Origin: an uncultured Atopostipes sp.
GTDB lineage: Bacteria; Bacillota; Bacilli; Lactobacillales; Carnobacteriaceae_A
Direction of reading: 5' to 3'
Length of the DNA stretch: 49,229 bases
NCBI GenBank assembly: GCA_910588235.1
Contig: CAJUOQ010000015.1
Location: 1 to 49,229 of the forward strand
Shown in pieces: positions 7,716 to 16,331 of this stretch; position 1 is the stretch's first letter; the number at the start of each line of letters is the position of its first letter. Position numbers and translations under genes: made by a program. The notes beneath the pieces were generated by a model. It was not told the DNA's origin. It was given only the letters and a program-made list of their open reading frames with translations, and did not search any database.

Positions 7716-9239
7716 ATGACACTTACACATTATTCTTTAAAACATTATGTTAACGAACTGAACAAGATCAATCTTTTAACGAATGAAGAACTATTTGGAC
7801 AAGGTGAAACAACTGTCACAGGATTAGAATTTAATTCCAAAAAAGTGAAACCTGGCACCTTGTTTATTTGTAAAGGTGCAAACTTTAAGAAGGAATTTCT
7901 ATTAGAAGCGATTGAGCGGGGCGCCATTGGGTATGTCGCTGAAGAAAAATATGAAGTTGGGGAAAAAATGCCGGCGTTATTCGTTTCTGATATTCGGGAG
8001 GCGATGGCCCCTTTAGCAGATATTTTCTTTAACTCACCGCAAGAAAAATTAAAGATTATCGGTATTGGTGGGACAAAAGGAAAAACGACGACCGCTTATT
8101 ATATGAAGTTAATATTAGACGAATATTTAAAAGCTGCTGGTCAATTATCAGCAGGTTTGATTTCGACAATTTCGACTTATGATGGCTTGATAGAAGAAGA
8201 GTCAAAAAATACCACCCCCGAAGCTTTGGACTTACAACGTCATTTGGCGAACGCAGTCGAAGCAGGTTTGGAATATATGGTGATGGAAGTCTCTAGTCAA
8301 GCGTTGAAATATCATCGAACAGACGAGGTGCAGTTTGATGTGGGGATCTTCTTAAATATCGATGAAGACCACATCAGTCCGGTAGAGCATCCGAACTTTG
8401 AGGATTATATAAAATCAAAAGCTAAAATGTTTGGCCAAACAAAAGAGTTGATTGTGAATCGTGAAACGCAAGAAGCCGATTATATTTTAAAACGAGCACA
8501 GGAAGCCGAAAAATACTATACATTTAGTTTGGTTGCTCCGGAAGCTGACTATTATGCTGACAATGTAGAGACCATTGATTTAGAAAGTAACTTCAGTGTG
8601 CGAGCGAAAGATTTTGAAGAAAGTTATACACTTTCAATGCCAGGTGAATTTAATGTCGAGAACGCTTTGTCAGCCATTGCAGCGATTGATTTACTAAATA
8701 TTCCACAAAAATTCGCCCAACAAGCTTTAAGTAAAGCGAGAGTACCAGGACGTATGGGGATTTTTTCAACGACTGATAAACAAATCATCGCTATTTCCGA
8801 CTATGCGCATAATCGCTTAAGTTTTGAACAGTTAACGTTATCTATGCGAAAAGCTTATCCAGGGTACAAGGTGGTTTCTGTTTTTGGGGCTCCTGGAGGG
8901 AAAGCGCTAGGACGACGAAAAGAGCTCGGTGAAGTTGGTGGAAAATATTCGGATTATGTTTATATCACGATGGACGACCCTGAATTTGAAGAGGTAAGCG
9001 AAATTTCTCAAGAAATTGCTCGCTATGTGGAAGCGGAAAATACACCTTACGAAATAATAGAAAACCGTGAAGAAGCAATCAAAACAGCCTTCCAGCATAT
9101 AGAAGATAAAACAATTCTTTTAGTTATTGGCAAGGGACACGAAACAACGATGAAGATAAACGGTAAAAATGTCTCCATGAAATCGGATGATCAAGTCATT
9201 CAAGAAGCCATCGAACAATATAACCAAAAGAATGTTTAG
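7716..9239 (+). CDS. murE: MurE-type UDP-N-acetylmuramyl-tripeptide synthetase
   Basis: A 507-residue Mur ligase, which adds the third stem-peptide residue to UDP-MurNAc-L-Ala-D-Glu using ATP in the cytosol. The P-loop is GGTKGKTTT (near residue 118), followed by NTTPEALDL (near 163), the MEVSSQAL segment (near 191) and ADYAHNRLSFEQL (near 358). In diaminopimelate-adding enzymes the substrate loop reads DNPR; here it is DDPEFE (near residue 409), so the substrate is more likely lysine or ornithine. It ends the ligase-racemase-ligase operon, 15 bases after the racemase gene. Whether the genome has another murE cannot be seen. Confidence 0.85.
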   Translation: MTLTHYSLKHYVNELNKINLLTNEELFGQGETTVTGLEFNSKKVKPGTLFICKGANFKKEFLLEAIERGAIGYVAEEKYEVGEKMPALFVSDIREAMAPLADIFFNSPQEKLKIIGIGGTKGKTTTAYYMKLILDEYLKAAGQLSAGLISTISTYDGLIEEESKNTTPEALDLQRHLANAVEAGLEYMVMEVSSQALKYHRTDEVQFDVGIFLNIDEDHISPVEHPNFEDYIKSKAKMFGQTKELIVNRETQEADYILKRAQEAEKYYTFSLVAPEADYYADNVETIDLESNFSVRAKDFEESYTLSMPGEFNVENALSAIAAIDLLNIPQKFAQQALSKARVPGRMGIFSTTDKQIIAISDYAHNRLSFEQLTLSMRKAYPGYKVVSVFGAPGGKALGRRKELGEVGGKYSDYVYITMDDPEFEEVSEISQEIARYVEAENTPYEIIENREEAIKTAFQHIEDKTILLVIGKGHETTMKINGKNVSMKSDDQVIQEAIEQYNQKNV

Positions 9240-9266
9240 AAGTGAAGGAAGAAAGGAGGGGGCCAA

Positions 9267-10046
9267 TTGACTAATGCAGATAAGCCTTATGGTTCCGTAT
9301 TGATAAAAGCTGTTCAAATCTTAGATTTATTATCGCAACGAGCAGAACCGCAAATGATGTCAGAAATTTCAAAATATACTGAAATTACGATGCCGACAAC
9401 TAATAAGATTTTAGATACGTTAGATTTAGTTGGTTTTGTTTCGCGGGACAGTCAAACAAAAGAGTATTCGTTGGGACCGCGTTTAATTCAGTTAGCCAAT
9501 GCTTCTTTTATTCAATTTGATATTGCACGTGAAACGTATACTACATTGAAACATTTGTATGAGAATGTGAATACTACAGTCAACTTAGGGATGTTTCAAG
9601 ACAATCAAGTGATGTTTGTCAATAAATTTACGGAGCGAGACAGTTCGGAACAAACGATTTCGCGGATTGGATTTACTCAGCCTATTTACTGCTCGGCGAT
9701 GGGGAAAGCTATCCTCGCTCGTTTTACGCCTGAAGAAAGAAGGGCATATTTTGAACAAGTCGAATTTATACCGAGTACGAAACAAACTATTACAAGCACA
9801 GAAGCGTTGGAAGAAGAAGTTCGATTCATTCAAGAACAAGGTTATGCTGTTGATGATCGTGAAGCGGAAGAAGATATTTATTGTGTAGGAACGACTTTTG
9901 AAGTTCCGGGGGATCCAAATTATTACGCATTCAGTATTAGCTCTCCTTATGATCAAGTAGATAAAGCTCAGCATGAATATCTTGTCTCTGAACTAATGAA
10001 GACAAAAACAATTATTGAATACCAACTAGCGAACGCACAAGAGTGA
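9267..10046 (+). CDS. IclR-family transcriptional regulator
   Basis: A 259-residue IclR protein: a winged helix at residues 8-75 (SVLIKAVQILDLLS, then a recognition helix around TMPTTNKILDTL) followed by an effector domain at 85-255. It starts at TTG 9267, chosen because AAAGGAGGG lies upstream; the first ATG in frame would remove part of the first helix. Members commonly bind small carboxylates or sugar acids. It lies 27 bases after murE and is followed by a terminator, and it opens the sugar-acid island. Its target could be the GPH gene that follows, but no binding site can be assigned to it by eye. Confidence 0.85.
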   Translation: MTNADKPYGSVLIKAVQILDLLSQRAEPQMMSEISKYTEITMPTTNKILDTLDLVGFVSRDSQTKEYSLGPRLIQLANASFIQFDIARETYTTLKHLYENVNTTVNLGMFQDNQVMFVNKFTERDSSEQTISRIGFTQPIYCSAMGKAILARFTPEERRAYFEQVEFIPSTKQTITSTEALEEEVRFIQEQGYAVDDREAEEDIYCVGTTFEVPGDPNYYAFSISSPYDQVDKAQHEYLVSELMKTKTIIEYQLANAQE

Positions 10047-10099
10047 GAAGTTTATGCTTAAAGCGATGTTTAAGTATAAAAATAGATATAGCAAGTGTT

Positions 10100-10137
10100 G
10101 AGGTTTCCTTTAAGGAAACCTCTTTATTTTTAATTTT
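10100..10137 (+). terminator. Terminator after the IclR gene
   Basis: GAGGTTTCC pairs with GGAAACCTC around TTTAA, followed by TTTATTTTTAATTTT. Confidence 0.82.
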
Positions 10138-10160
10138 GTGGGAATAACTTCAAAAAATAG

Positions 10161-10188
10161 TTGAAAACGATTTCCTTTGTGTTAAAGT
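10161..10188 (+). promoter_or_regulatory. Promoter of the first GPH gene overlapped by a cre site
   Basis: TTGAAA (10161-10166) and TAAAGT (10183-10188) have a 16-base spacer. TGAAAACGATTTCC (10162-10175) matches the CcpA cre consensus at all but the last fixed position and covers the -35 element, so carbon catabolite repression is likely. Confidence 0.68.
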
Positions 10189-10193
10189 AATTC

Positions 10194-10226
10194 TAAGAAA
10201 TAAGTCATCAGATGACACATTTCTTA
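10194..10226 (+). promoter_or_regulatory. Operator palindrome, site 1 of 4
   Basis: GTCATCAGATGAC (10204-10216) is a perfect inverted repeat inside a longer one whose outer arms are TAAGAAAT and ATTTCTTA. It starts 15 bases after the -10 box. It resembles the TCATC-N-GATGA site known for the FadR-type regulator LutR, so the GntR protein encoded at 23002-23694 is the likely binder. Confidence 0.72.
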
Positions 10227-10390
10227 TTTGGAAACAAAAACGGATATAATGTAAGCGTTTCATAAAGGTTTATAAATATTTCATTTATTTACCAGAAGGA
10301 GGGATCCAAAATAATCTTCATTAGAAAATTTATAAGAGAAGACAACAAGCACGTAATAAAAAATAATGAATACTTTGGAGGAGTTATATT

Positions 10391-11797
10391 ATGATACAAA
10401 GTGCTGAACAAGAAAAAGTATCCACTAGACCATTTGGCATGCGGGATCAAATTGGTTACATGATTGGAAATATTGGAAACGATTTAACGTTTGGTTTTGC
10501 TGGCAGTTTCTTTATGGTTTTTTATTCAAACCTGATGGGAGTTAGCCCAAGTATTATTGGTGTACTATTCGGGGTGGCTCGGTTAGTCGATGCTTTTACA
10601 GATGTTGGAATGGGTGCCATTGCCGATAATTCGAGAACAACAGAAAACGGGAAATTTAGACCGTGGTTGAAGCGGATCGCTATTCCTGTAGGTGTAGCAA
10701 GTATTATGATGTATAACATTTATATTATGGATTGGGCATTAAGTACTAAAATCATTTATATGTTTATAACTTATATATTATGGGGCAGTATTTGTTATAC
10801 AGCGATTAATATCCCTTATGGTTCTTTAGCTTCAGTTATTACGGCAAACCCTGAAGGGCGCGCTAAATTATCAACATTCCGTTCTATCGGATCAATGTTA
10901 GTAGCAGCTATTATTGGATATGTTGTTCCAAATATTATTTATACTCAAGATGGACAAGTTATTCCCAATAACTTCTTTTGGTTATCGATTGTACTAGGTG
11001 CACTAGCTGCTTTGGCTTATTTTATTTGTTATCTCATGGTTGAAGAACGCGTAGAGTTACCAGATACAAATGAAAAGTTCAGTTTCAAAGAGTTCTTTAG
11101 TGACCTAGTGGTTCTATTTCAAAATAAATCATTTGTCGGTCTGATGTTAGCAACGATGTTTCATTTATTAGGTCTGATTGCTTTTCAACAGTTATTGCAA
11201 TACTTATTTATTGATTATTTCCAAGATACTACGCTATTACCTTATGCAGGTTTAGCGATGAGTTTTGGCGGGTTAGCTGCCGCTCCTTTTGTCGGTGTCA
11301 TTACAAAAAGATTTGGAAAGAAAGAGGCTGGAGCGACCTCATTAATCGCTGGTGGATTGATGTATATTATTACATTTTTCTTAAAGATAGAAAATCCAAT
11401 TTATTATGTATTAATCGTCTTAGTCAGTAATTTAATCATGGGGTACTTCACAATGACGATGTACGCTTATGTGACTGACGTGATCGATGATTATCAAATT
11501 ACAGAAGATGACCGAAAAGATGGGACTATTTATTCTGTCTATTCTTTCATTCGAAAGGTAGGACAAGCATTAGCTGGCCTTATTGCAGGTTCTTCATTAA
11601 CGTTGATCGGTTTCCAGGAGTCAGTGGGTACGGAACAGATTGTACAGACAGCAGAAGTGAGTGAGCGAGTCTATGGTTTAGCGACTTTAATTCCAGGTAC
11701 TGCTCTGTTAGTAGCGGGATTATTGCTCTTATTCTTATATCCTTTAGGAAAAGATCGAGTAGACAAAAACCAAGAAATCTTAAAAGAAATGCAATAA
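10391..11797 (+). CDS. GPH-family cation:glycoside/uronide symporter (first copy)
   Basis: A 468-residue permease with about 12 membrane helices, of the glycoside-pentoside-hexuronide (MelB/UidB/XynP) family that imports sugars with Na+ or H+. The family's acidic signature is seen in ARLVDAFTDVGMGAIAD (near residue 58), and a conserved loop in GRAKLSTFRSIGS near 155. The start is supported by GGAGGAG eight bases before the ATG. A terminator upstream and its own promoter with cre and operator sites show independent control. Its partners are probably the oxidoreductase genes that follow, which share the operator. The specific substrate is unknown; a glycoside or uronide is the best guess. Confidence 0.85.
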   Translation: MIQSAEQEKVSTRPFGMRDQIGYMIGNIGNDLTFGFAGSFFMVFYSNLMGVSPSIIGVLFGVARLVDAFTDVGMGAIADNSRTTENGKFRPWLKRIAIPVGVASIMMYNIYIMDWALSTKIIYMFITYILWGSICYTAINIPYGSLASVITANPEGRAKLSTFRSIGSMLVAAIIGYVVPNIIYTQDGQVIPNNFFWLSIVLGALAALAYFICYLMVEERVELPDTNEKFSFKEFFSDLVVLFQNKSFVGLMLATMFHLLGLIAFQQLLQYLFIDYFQDTTLLPYAGLAMSFGGLAAAPFVGVITKRFGKKEAGATSLIAGGLMYIITFFLKIENPIYYVLIVLVSNLIMGYFTMTMYAYVTDVIDDYQITEDDRKDGTIYSVYSFIRKVGQALAGLIAGSSLTLIGFQESVGTEQIVQTAEVSERVYGLATLIPGTALLVAGLLLLFLYPLGKDRVDKNQEILKEMQ

Positions 11798-11815
11798 AAG
11801 ACCCACTCAACTATA

Positions 11816-11834
11816 GGTTTCTTATAAGGAAACC
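11816..11834 (+). repeat. Hairpin GGTTTC...GAAACC after the GPH gene
   Basis: The stem is nearly the same as that of the terminator at 10100 (GGTTTCC/GGAAACC) but lacks a T tract. It may be a weak terminator or a processing site. Confidence 0.45.
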
Positions 11835-11874
11835 ACAAAAATATAATGGATAAGAATCAATGTCAATACGTCAC

Positions 11875-11902
11875 TTGAAAACGTTTAAAGTTGTGTTACA
11901 AT
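11875..11902 (+). promoter_or_regulatory. Promoter of the oxidoreductase operon overlapped by a cre site
   Basis: TTGAAA (11875-11880) and TACAAT (11897-11902) have a 16-base spacer. TGAAAACGTTTAAA (11876-11889) is a cre-like site with one mismatch to the consensus, covering the -35 element as at the first GPH gene. Confidence 0.7.
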
Positions 11903-11912
11903 GATTTTGTAT

Positions 11913-11936
11913 GAAAATACATCAGATGATATTTTC
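11913..11936 (+). promoter_or_regulatory. Operator palindrome, site 2 of 4
   Basis: ACATCAGATGAT (11919-11930) lies within outer arms GAAAAT and ATTTTC. It begins 16 bases after the -10 box, the same geometry as site 1. Confidence 0.65.
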
Positions 11937-12011
11937 TTTTTAGGAAACTATAAGTGTTTTAAAGTTAGTAGATAAACAATTTAAATCTATAAATGGAGGA
12001 ATCGAGTACAG

Positions 12012-13178
12012 ATGGAAAACGTAAGGTTAGGGATTATAGGTTATGGTCAACAAGGTGGTTTCTATGGCAAGTTGCTAGCAGATGATCAAATAGATGGAAT
12101 GGTTTTAGGGGCGATTACGGAAATTGATGAAACCGTTGACGAAAAAATTCGCAACGATTTTCCAGATGCAACGATTTATCGAGATTATAAGGAAATGATT
12201 GATAGCGGTAACGTTGATGCGATTATCACAACTGTTCCGCATTATCTTCACCCGGAAATGGCGATTTATGCATTAAATAATAATATTCACGTACTCAACG
12301 AAAAACCAGCAGGTGTTTATACAAAACAAGTAAAAGAATTAAATGAACTAGCGGCAACAAAAAATGATGTAACTTATGCGATTATGTTCAACCAAAGAAA
12401 TAATCCTCTCTACAAAAAGATTAAAGAAATTGTAGATAATGGTGATATTGGACCGATTCGTCGTACGAACTGGATCATTACCACTTGGTGGAGACCTCAA
12501 GCTTATTATGACCAAAGTGATTGGCGAGCTACTTGGGGTGGAGAAGGTGGCGGTGTTCTTGTCAATCAAGCCCCACACCAACTTGACTTAATTCAATGGA
12601 TTGCAGGAGTCCCTGAATCTGTCTATGGAAATGTTAAGTATGGCTATCAACGAGACATCCCTGTTGAAGATGAAGTGACGGCAGTACTTGATTACGGAAA
12701 TGGTGCAACCGGAGTATTTATCACAGCAACTCATGATATTATTGGAACCGATCGCTTAGAAATTTTAGGAGATAGTGGAAAAATTATTGTGGAAGATAGT
12801 AATAAAGTCACTGTCTACCGTATGAAGCGATCAGAAAATGAATTAAATAAGGAAATGGATTTCGAAGACGTTAAGAATTTATTTATGGGCCAAATGGATA
12901 CCGATGATCTTTACACAGTAGAAACTTTCGAAGCTGAAGATCAGTGGGGTGGACAACACGCTGGCGTCTTAGAGAACTTTGCGCAACACATTCTACATGG
13001 CGAAGAGTTGCTAGCAGCCGGTTCAGAAGGAATCAACGGTGTTCGTTTAGCGAATGCGATTCATTTATCAGACTGGATGGATAAAGAAGTTTCATTAACA
13101 GACTTTGATGATGAATTATACTTAGAAGAATTAAATAAACGTATTGAAGAAGAAGGAAAATTTGATAAAAGATCATAA
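12012..13178 (+). CDS. Gfo/Idh/MocA-family NAD(P)-dependent oxidoreductase 1
   Basis: A 388-residue oxidoreductase: an N-terminal Rossmann domain (GIIGYGQQGGFYG at residues 8-20), the family's NEKPAG motif with the catalytic Lys near residue 97, and a C-terminal alpha/beta domain with GGGVLVNQAPHQLDL (near 180), which carries the conserved His and Asp. Family members oxidise a hydroxyl of sugars, inositols or glycosides, and some (GH109-type) cleave glycosides through a 3-keto step. It is the first gene of a four-gene operon with two relatives and a TIM-barrel protein. The ATG is supported by GGAGGAA. The substrate is not known. Confidence 0.82.
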   Translation: MENVRLGIIGYGQQGGFYGKLLADDQIDGMVLGAITEIDETVDEKIRNDFPDATIYRDYKEMIDSGNVDAIITTVPHYLHPEMAIYALNNNIHVLNEKPAGVYTKQVKELNELAATKNDVTYAIMFNQRNNPLYKKIKEIVDNGDIGPIRRTNWIITTWWRPQAYYDQSDWRATWGGEGGGVLVNQAPHQLDLIQWIAGVPESVYGNVKYGYQRDIPVEDEVTAVLDYGNGATGVFITATHDIIGTDRLEILGDSGKIIVEDSNKVTVYRMKRSENELNKEMDFEDVKNLFMGQMDTDDLYTVETFEAEDQWGGQHAGVLENFAQHILHGEELLAAGSEGINGVRLANAIHLSDWMDKEVSLTDFDDELYLEELNKRIEEEGKFDKRS

Positions 13179-13193
13179 AAAGGAGCGGTAAAA

Positions 13194-14222
13194 TTGCTTA
13201 GAGTAGCCATTATTGGATTAGGAACGATTTCTTATATCCATCAATTGGGAATTGAGCAAAGTAAGTTAGGTGAACTTGTTGCAGTCTGTGATATAAACCC
13301 AGTAACGCATCAAGACTATGCTGAATTACCTTTTTATGAGAATTATGAAGAAATGTTGGAAAAAGAAAATTTAGACGTTGTGCATATTTGTTTGCCTCAT
13401 GATTTACATGCACCGATCGCAGAGAAATGTGTGGAATATGGCGCTCATGTCTTTTTGGAAAAACCTCTCTCGTTATCTTATGAAGAAGGTGCTGCCTTGG
13501 CAGAAACAGCTTCAAAGAATGACTATAAAATTGGGGTTTGTTTCCAAAATCGCTATAATCGAACAACAGAAAAATTAGTTGAGGTATTAGAAACGGGACC
13601 AGAAAGTGAAGTGGGCCAAGTCAAAGCAGTTAAAGGTTTAGTAACTTGGTTTAGACCTGAAAGCTATTATGAAGCTCAACCTTGGCGAGGGGAGTTAGAG
13701 CGCGCTGGCGGAGGGACGATCACCAACCAATCGATCCACACCCTTGACTTAATGCATTTATTTGCTGGCGATGCTAAAGCCTGTAAAGGCCAGTTACTCA
13801 ACTTAACAGATTATGATATCGAAGTGGAAGATACAGCGGTCGCAAACTATGAATTTGAAAATGATACAACAGGATTATATTTTGCAACAAATGGTTATGC
13901 CGTCAACTCTTCGGTTGAGTTAGAAGTAATCACAGATAAAAAACGTTTTGTTATTAAAGATTATGAGCTTTATGAATATAACTATAATAATGAACAAGGT
14001 ATTTTTATTGCACGTGACGATATTTTTGAAGGGACTAAATCTTACTATGGACAAGGCCATCGATTGGCGATTAGAGCTTTTTATGAAGCCATTATTGCTG
14101 ATACAGAGGATTATATTTCCATTGAAGATGCTCTCGGAAGTATGTTGATGATTGACTTGTTGAGAAAATCAAGCGCACAAAATGAAAAAGTTTATGCAAA
14201 GGAGCTCGTTAAAATTGACTAA
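13194..14222 (+). CDS. Gfo/Idh/MocA-family NAD(P)-dependent oxidoreductase 2
   Basis: A 342-residue relative of the preceding gene: the Rossmann turn is IIGLGTISYIHQ at residues 5-16, the catalytic motif LEKPLSLS near residue 90, and the substrate motif GGGTITNQSIHTLDL near 175. It starts at TTG 13194, seven or so bases after AAAGGAG. It follows the first oxidoreductase by 15 bases and overlaps the next gene by 8 bases, so translation is probably coupled. Having two or more such dehydrogenases in one operon usually means oxidation and later re-reduction of a keto-sugar intermediate; that reading is inference. Confidence 0.82.
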   Translation: MLRVAIIGLGTISYIHQLGIEQSKLGELVAVCDINPVTHQDYAELPFYENYEEMLEKENLDVVHICLPHDLHAPIAEKCVEYGAHVFLEKPLSLSYEEGAALAETASKNDYKIGVCFQNRYNRTTEKLVEVLETGPESEVGQVKAVKGLVTWFRPESYYEAQPWRGELERAGGGTITNQSIHTLDLMHLFAGDAKACKGQLLNLTDYDIEVEDTAVANYEFENDTTGLYFATNGYAVNSSVELEVITDKKRFVIKDYELYEYNYNNEQGIFIARDDIFEGTKSYYGQGHRLAIRAFYEAIIADTEDYISIEDALGSMLMIDLLRKSSAQNEKVYAKELVKID

Positions 14223-15075
14223 ACCAAAAATTGGTGTACAAGCGATGATGTTAAAAGAAAAATTTGAAGAAATTGGCCCTTTTGAAACGCTAAAAAAAGT
14301 TTCGGAATTGGGTTATCATTCAGTAGAAATTTCCCAAATCCCAATGACCCCAGAAAATGTCGACGAAATTAAAAGAGCAAAAGATGAATTTGGTATGGAT
14401 ATTGCTTCTTTGTCTTGTGTCGTGAGAGGCGAAGGAAACGATGATTTAGAAACTCAATTTGATAAAATCGTCGAGGACTGTAAAACTTTAGATGTGGATT
14501 TATTGCGAATTGGTATGCTGCCTTTTGAAAATATGCGTAATTTAGACACCGTTCTAGCATTTACTCGCGAAGCGAACGAATACGCGGTAAAATTAAAAGA
14601 ACATGGAATTAACTTGTATTATCATAATCACCATGTAGAATTCAGAAAATATGATGGAAAATTCTTGTTAGATATTATCGCAGAAGAGTGTCCAGATTTA
14701 GGCTTTGAGCTTGACTTACACTGGGTACAGCGTGGGGGAGCGAATCCTATTGATATTATTGAGAAATATGCCGATCGAACAGAACTCATCCATCTGAAAG
14801 ATTATCGTATCGGAGAGATTTCGGATGAAGCTTTTGAAGCTCTTGAAGCAGGAGACCAAATGACTTTCTATGAAGCCTTTACTAATGTCATTGAGTTTGC
14901 TGAATTAGGCCAAGGTTCAATGGATTATAAAGCCATTATCGAAGCGGCTCTTGAAGCGGGAGGCGTCCGTTATATGTTAGTTGAGCAGGATATGTTATAC
15001 GGACGTGATCCATTTGACTGCTTAGCGGATTCACGCGATCATTTAATCGAATTAGGCTATGAAGATTTATTTTAA
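14215..15075 (+). CDS. IolE-like TIM-barrel isomerase/epimerase or lyase
   Basis: A 286-residue protein of the xylose-isomerase-like TIM-barrel family (sugar phosphate isomerase/epimerase, inosose dehydratase type). Probable metal ligands are the His pair of YYHNHHVEFR (near residue 140), the Asp/His of ELDLHWVQRGG (near 168), the His of LIHLKDYR (near 194) and the Glu of LVEQDMLYG (near 262). The start is TTG 14215, ten bases after AAAGGAG; upstream in-frame codons lie inside the previous gene and are not family-like. In 3-keto-glycoside pathways such proteins act as lyases or hydratases after the Gfo-type dehydrogenase, which would suit this operon. Confidence 0.8.
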   Translation: MTKPKIGVQAMMLKEKFEEIGPFETLKKVSELGYHSVEISQIPMTPENVDEIKRAKDEFGMDIASLSCVVRGEGNDDLETQFDKIVEDCKTLDVDLLRIGMLPFENMRNLDTVLAFTREANEYAVKLKEHGINLYYHNHHVEFRKYDGKFLLDIIAEECPDLGFELDLHWVQRGGANPIDIIEKYADRTELIHLKDYRIGEISDEAFEALEAGDQMTFYEAFTNVIEFAELGQGSMDYKAIIEAALEAGGVRYMLVEQDMLYGRDPFDCLADSRDHLIELGYEDLF

Positions 15076-15087
15076 TTAAAATATAAA

Positions 15088-15119
15088 CTGTGCAAGGGAA
15101 AACAAATTCTCTTGCGCAG
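15088..15119 (+). repeat. Intercistronic hairpin
   Basis: CTGTGCAAGGGA pairs with TCTCTTGCGCAG over 12 bases with two G-T pairs. Only a poor T run follows, so it may reduce but not stop transcription into the third oxidoreductase, or stabilise the upstream mRNA. Confidence 0.6.
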
Positions 15120-15149
15120 CTCTTATAAAAATTGGAAGGAGTTGTTGCA

Positions 15150-16229
15150 TTGAGCGCGCAAAAACAAGATGGAATGAATTATGCACCGAAAGGAAAAATG
15201 AATCGGGTTGTAGAACCTGGTGAATTTAACGTAGGGATTACTGCTTTAGATCATGGCCATATCAATGGGATGTCGAATGGCTTAATCGAAGCAGGAGCTA
15301 CCCTTAAATATGTTTATGATCCGGACGAAGAAAAGGTTAATGAATACTTAGAACAATTTCCAGATGTTGAGGTGGCTGATTCTTTAGAACAAATTTTGGA
15401 AGATGATTCGATTCATTTAGTAGCCGCCGCAGCGATCCCTAATTTACGAAGTGAGCTTGGTAATCGGGTCATGCGAGCAGGAAAAGACTACTTTACAGAT
15501 AAAACAGCTTTTACCACTTTAGAACAATTAGAAGAGACAAAAAAAGTAGTCGAAGAAACTGGGCAAAAATTCTGGGTGTACTTCAGTGAGCGTCTACATG
15601 TGGAGGGCGCAGTCTTTGCTGGTCAGTTAATTAAAGAAGGTCGAATCGGAGAGGTTATTCAAGTCACTGGTTTTGGGCCTCATCGTTTAGATAAAGAATC
15701 TCGACCAGACTGGTTCTTTAATCGTGAAGAATATGGGGGCATCTTAACGGATATAGGAAGCCACCAAATTGAACAATTTTTATACTATACAGGGAATGAA
15801 AATGCTGAGGTGTTACATAGTAAGATTGCAAACTATGCGAATCCAGATGTACCTGAGCTCGATGACTACGGTGACGCTACTTTAGTCGGTGATAATGGCG
15901 CTTCTTTCTTTATGAAAGTTCATTGGTTTACACCAGATGGCCTACCTACTTGGGGTGATGGACGTACCTTCATTACAGGAACAGAAGGTTCGATTGAAGT
16001 CCGTAAGTATTTAAACGTTGGAGAAGACGAAACAGGCGATCATGTGTTTTTAGTGACGAACGATGACGTGGAGCATTTTGAAGTCAATGGCGAAGTAGGT
16101 TTTCCCTTCTTCGGTGAGATGATATTAGATTGTATTCATCGAACCGAAAATGCGATGACGCAAGAACATATTTTTAAAGCGCAAGAATTATGTTTGATTG
16201 CGCAAAAAGAAGCCGTTAAAATTAAATAG
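15150..16229 (+). CDS. Gfo/Idh/MocA-family oxidoreductase 3 (divergent)
   Basis: A 359-residue Gfo/Idh/MocA-type protein with a divergent nucleotide-binding region: NVGITALDHGHINGM near residue 25 replaces the classical GxGxxG turn. The usual EKP motif reads TDKTAF near residue 118, so the Lys is kept but the flanking Glu and Pro are not. The C-terminal domain keeps GGILTDIGSHQIEQF near residue 200. The start is TTG 15150, eight bases after GGAAGGAG. It is the last gene before the operon terminator. The changes may mean a different cofactor orientation or a non-dehydrogenase role such as NAD-dependent lyase; this is inference. Confidence 0.78.
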   Translation: MSAQKQDGMNYAPKGKMNRVVEPGEFNVGITALDHGHINGMSNGLIEAGATLKYVYDPDEEKVNEYLEQFPDVEVADSLEQILEDDSIHLVAAAAIPNLRSELGNRVMRAGKDYFTDKTAFTTLEQLEETKKVVEETGQKFWVYFSERLHVEGAVFAGQLIKEGRIGEVIQVTGFGPHRLDKESRPDWFFNREEYGGILTDIGSHQIEQFLYYTGNENAEVLHSKIANYANPDVPELDDYGDATLVGDNGASFFMKVHWFTPDGLPTWGDGRTFITGTEGSIEVRKYLNVGEDETGDHVFLVTNDDVEHFEVNGEVGFPFFGEMILDCIHRTENAMTQEHIFKAQELCLIAQKEAVKIK

Positions 16230-16272
16230 AAAATCTTTAAGATGAATAAAAATATGATGCAATAAAAATTTG

Positions 16273-16303
16273 AAGAGTAGTTAATTTATAACTGCTCTTT
16301 TTT
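16273..16303 (+). terminator. Terminator of the oxidoreductase operon
   Basis: AAGAGTAGTTA pairs with TAACTGCTCTT (one G-T pair) and is followed by six T. The kinase gene that follows has no clear promoter of its own, so some read-through is likely. Confidence 0.8.
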
Positions 16304-16331
16304 AACGAAAAGGCCAGAAAGGAGAAGATGA

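Noticed and set aside
9585..9974. Minus-strand 129-residue open frame within the IclR gene
   Set aside because: It is antisense to a well-supported gene, lacks a ribosome-binding site and has no recognisable domain.
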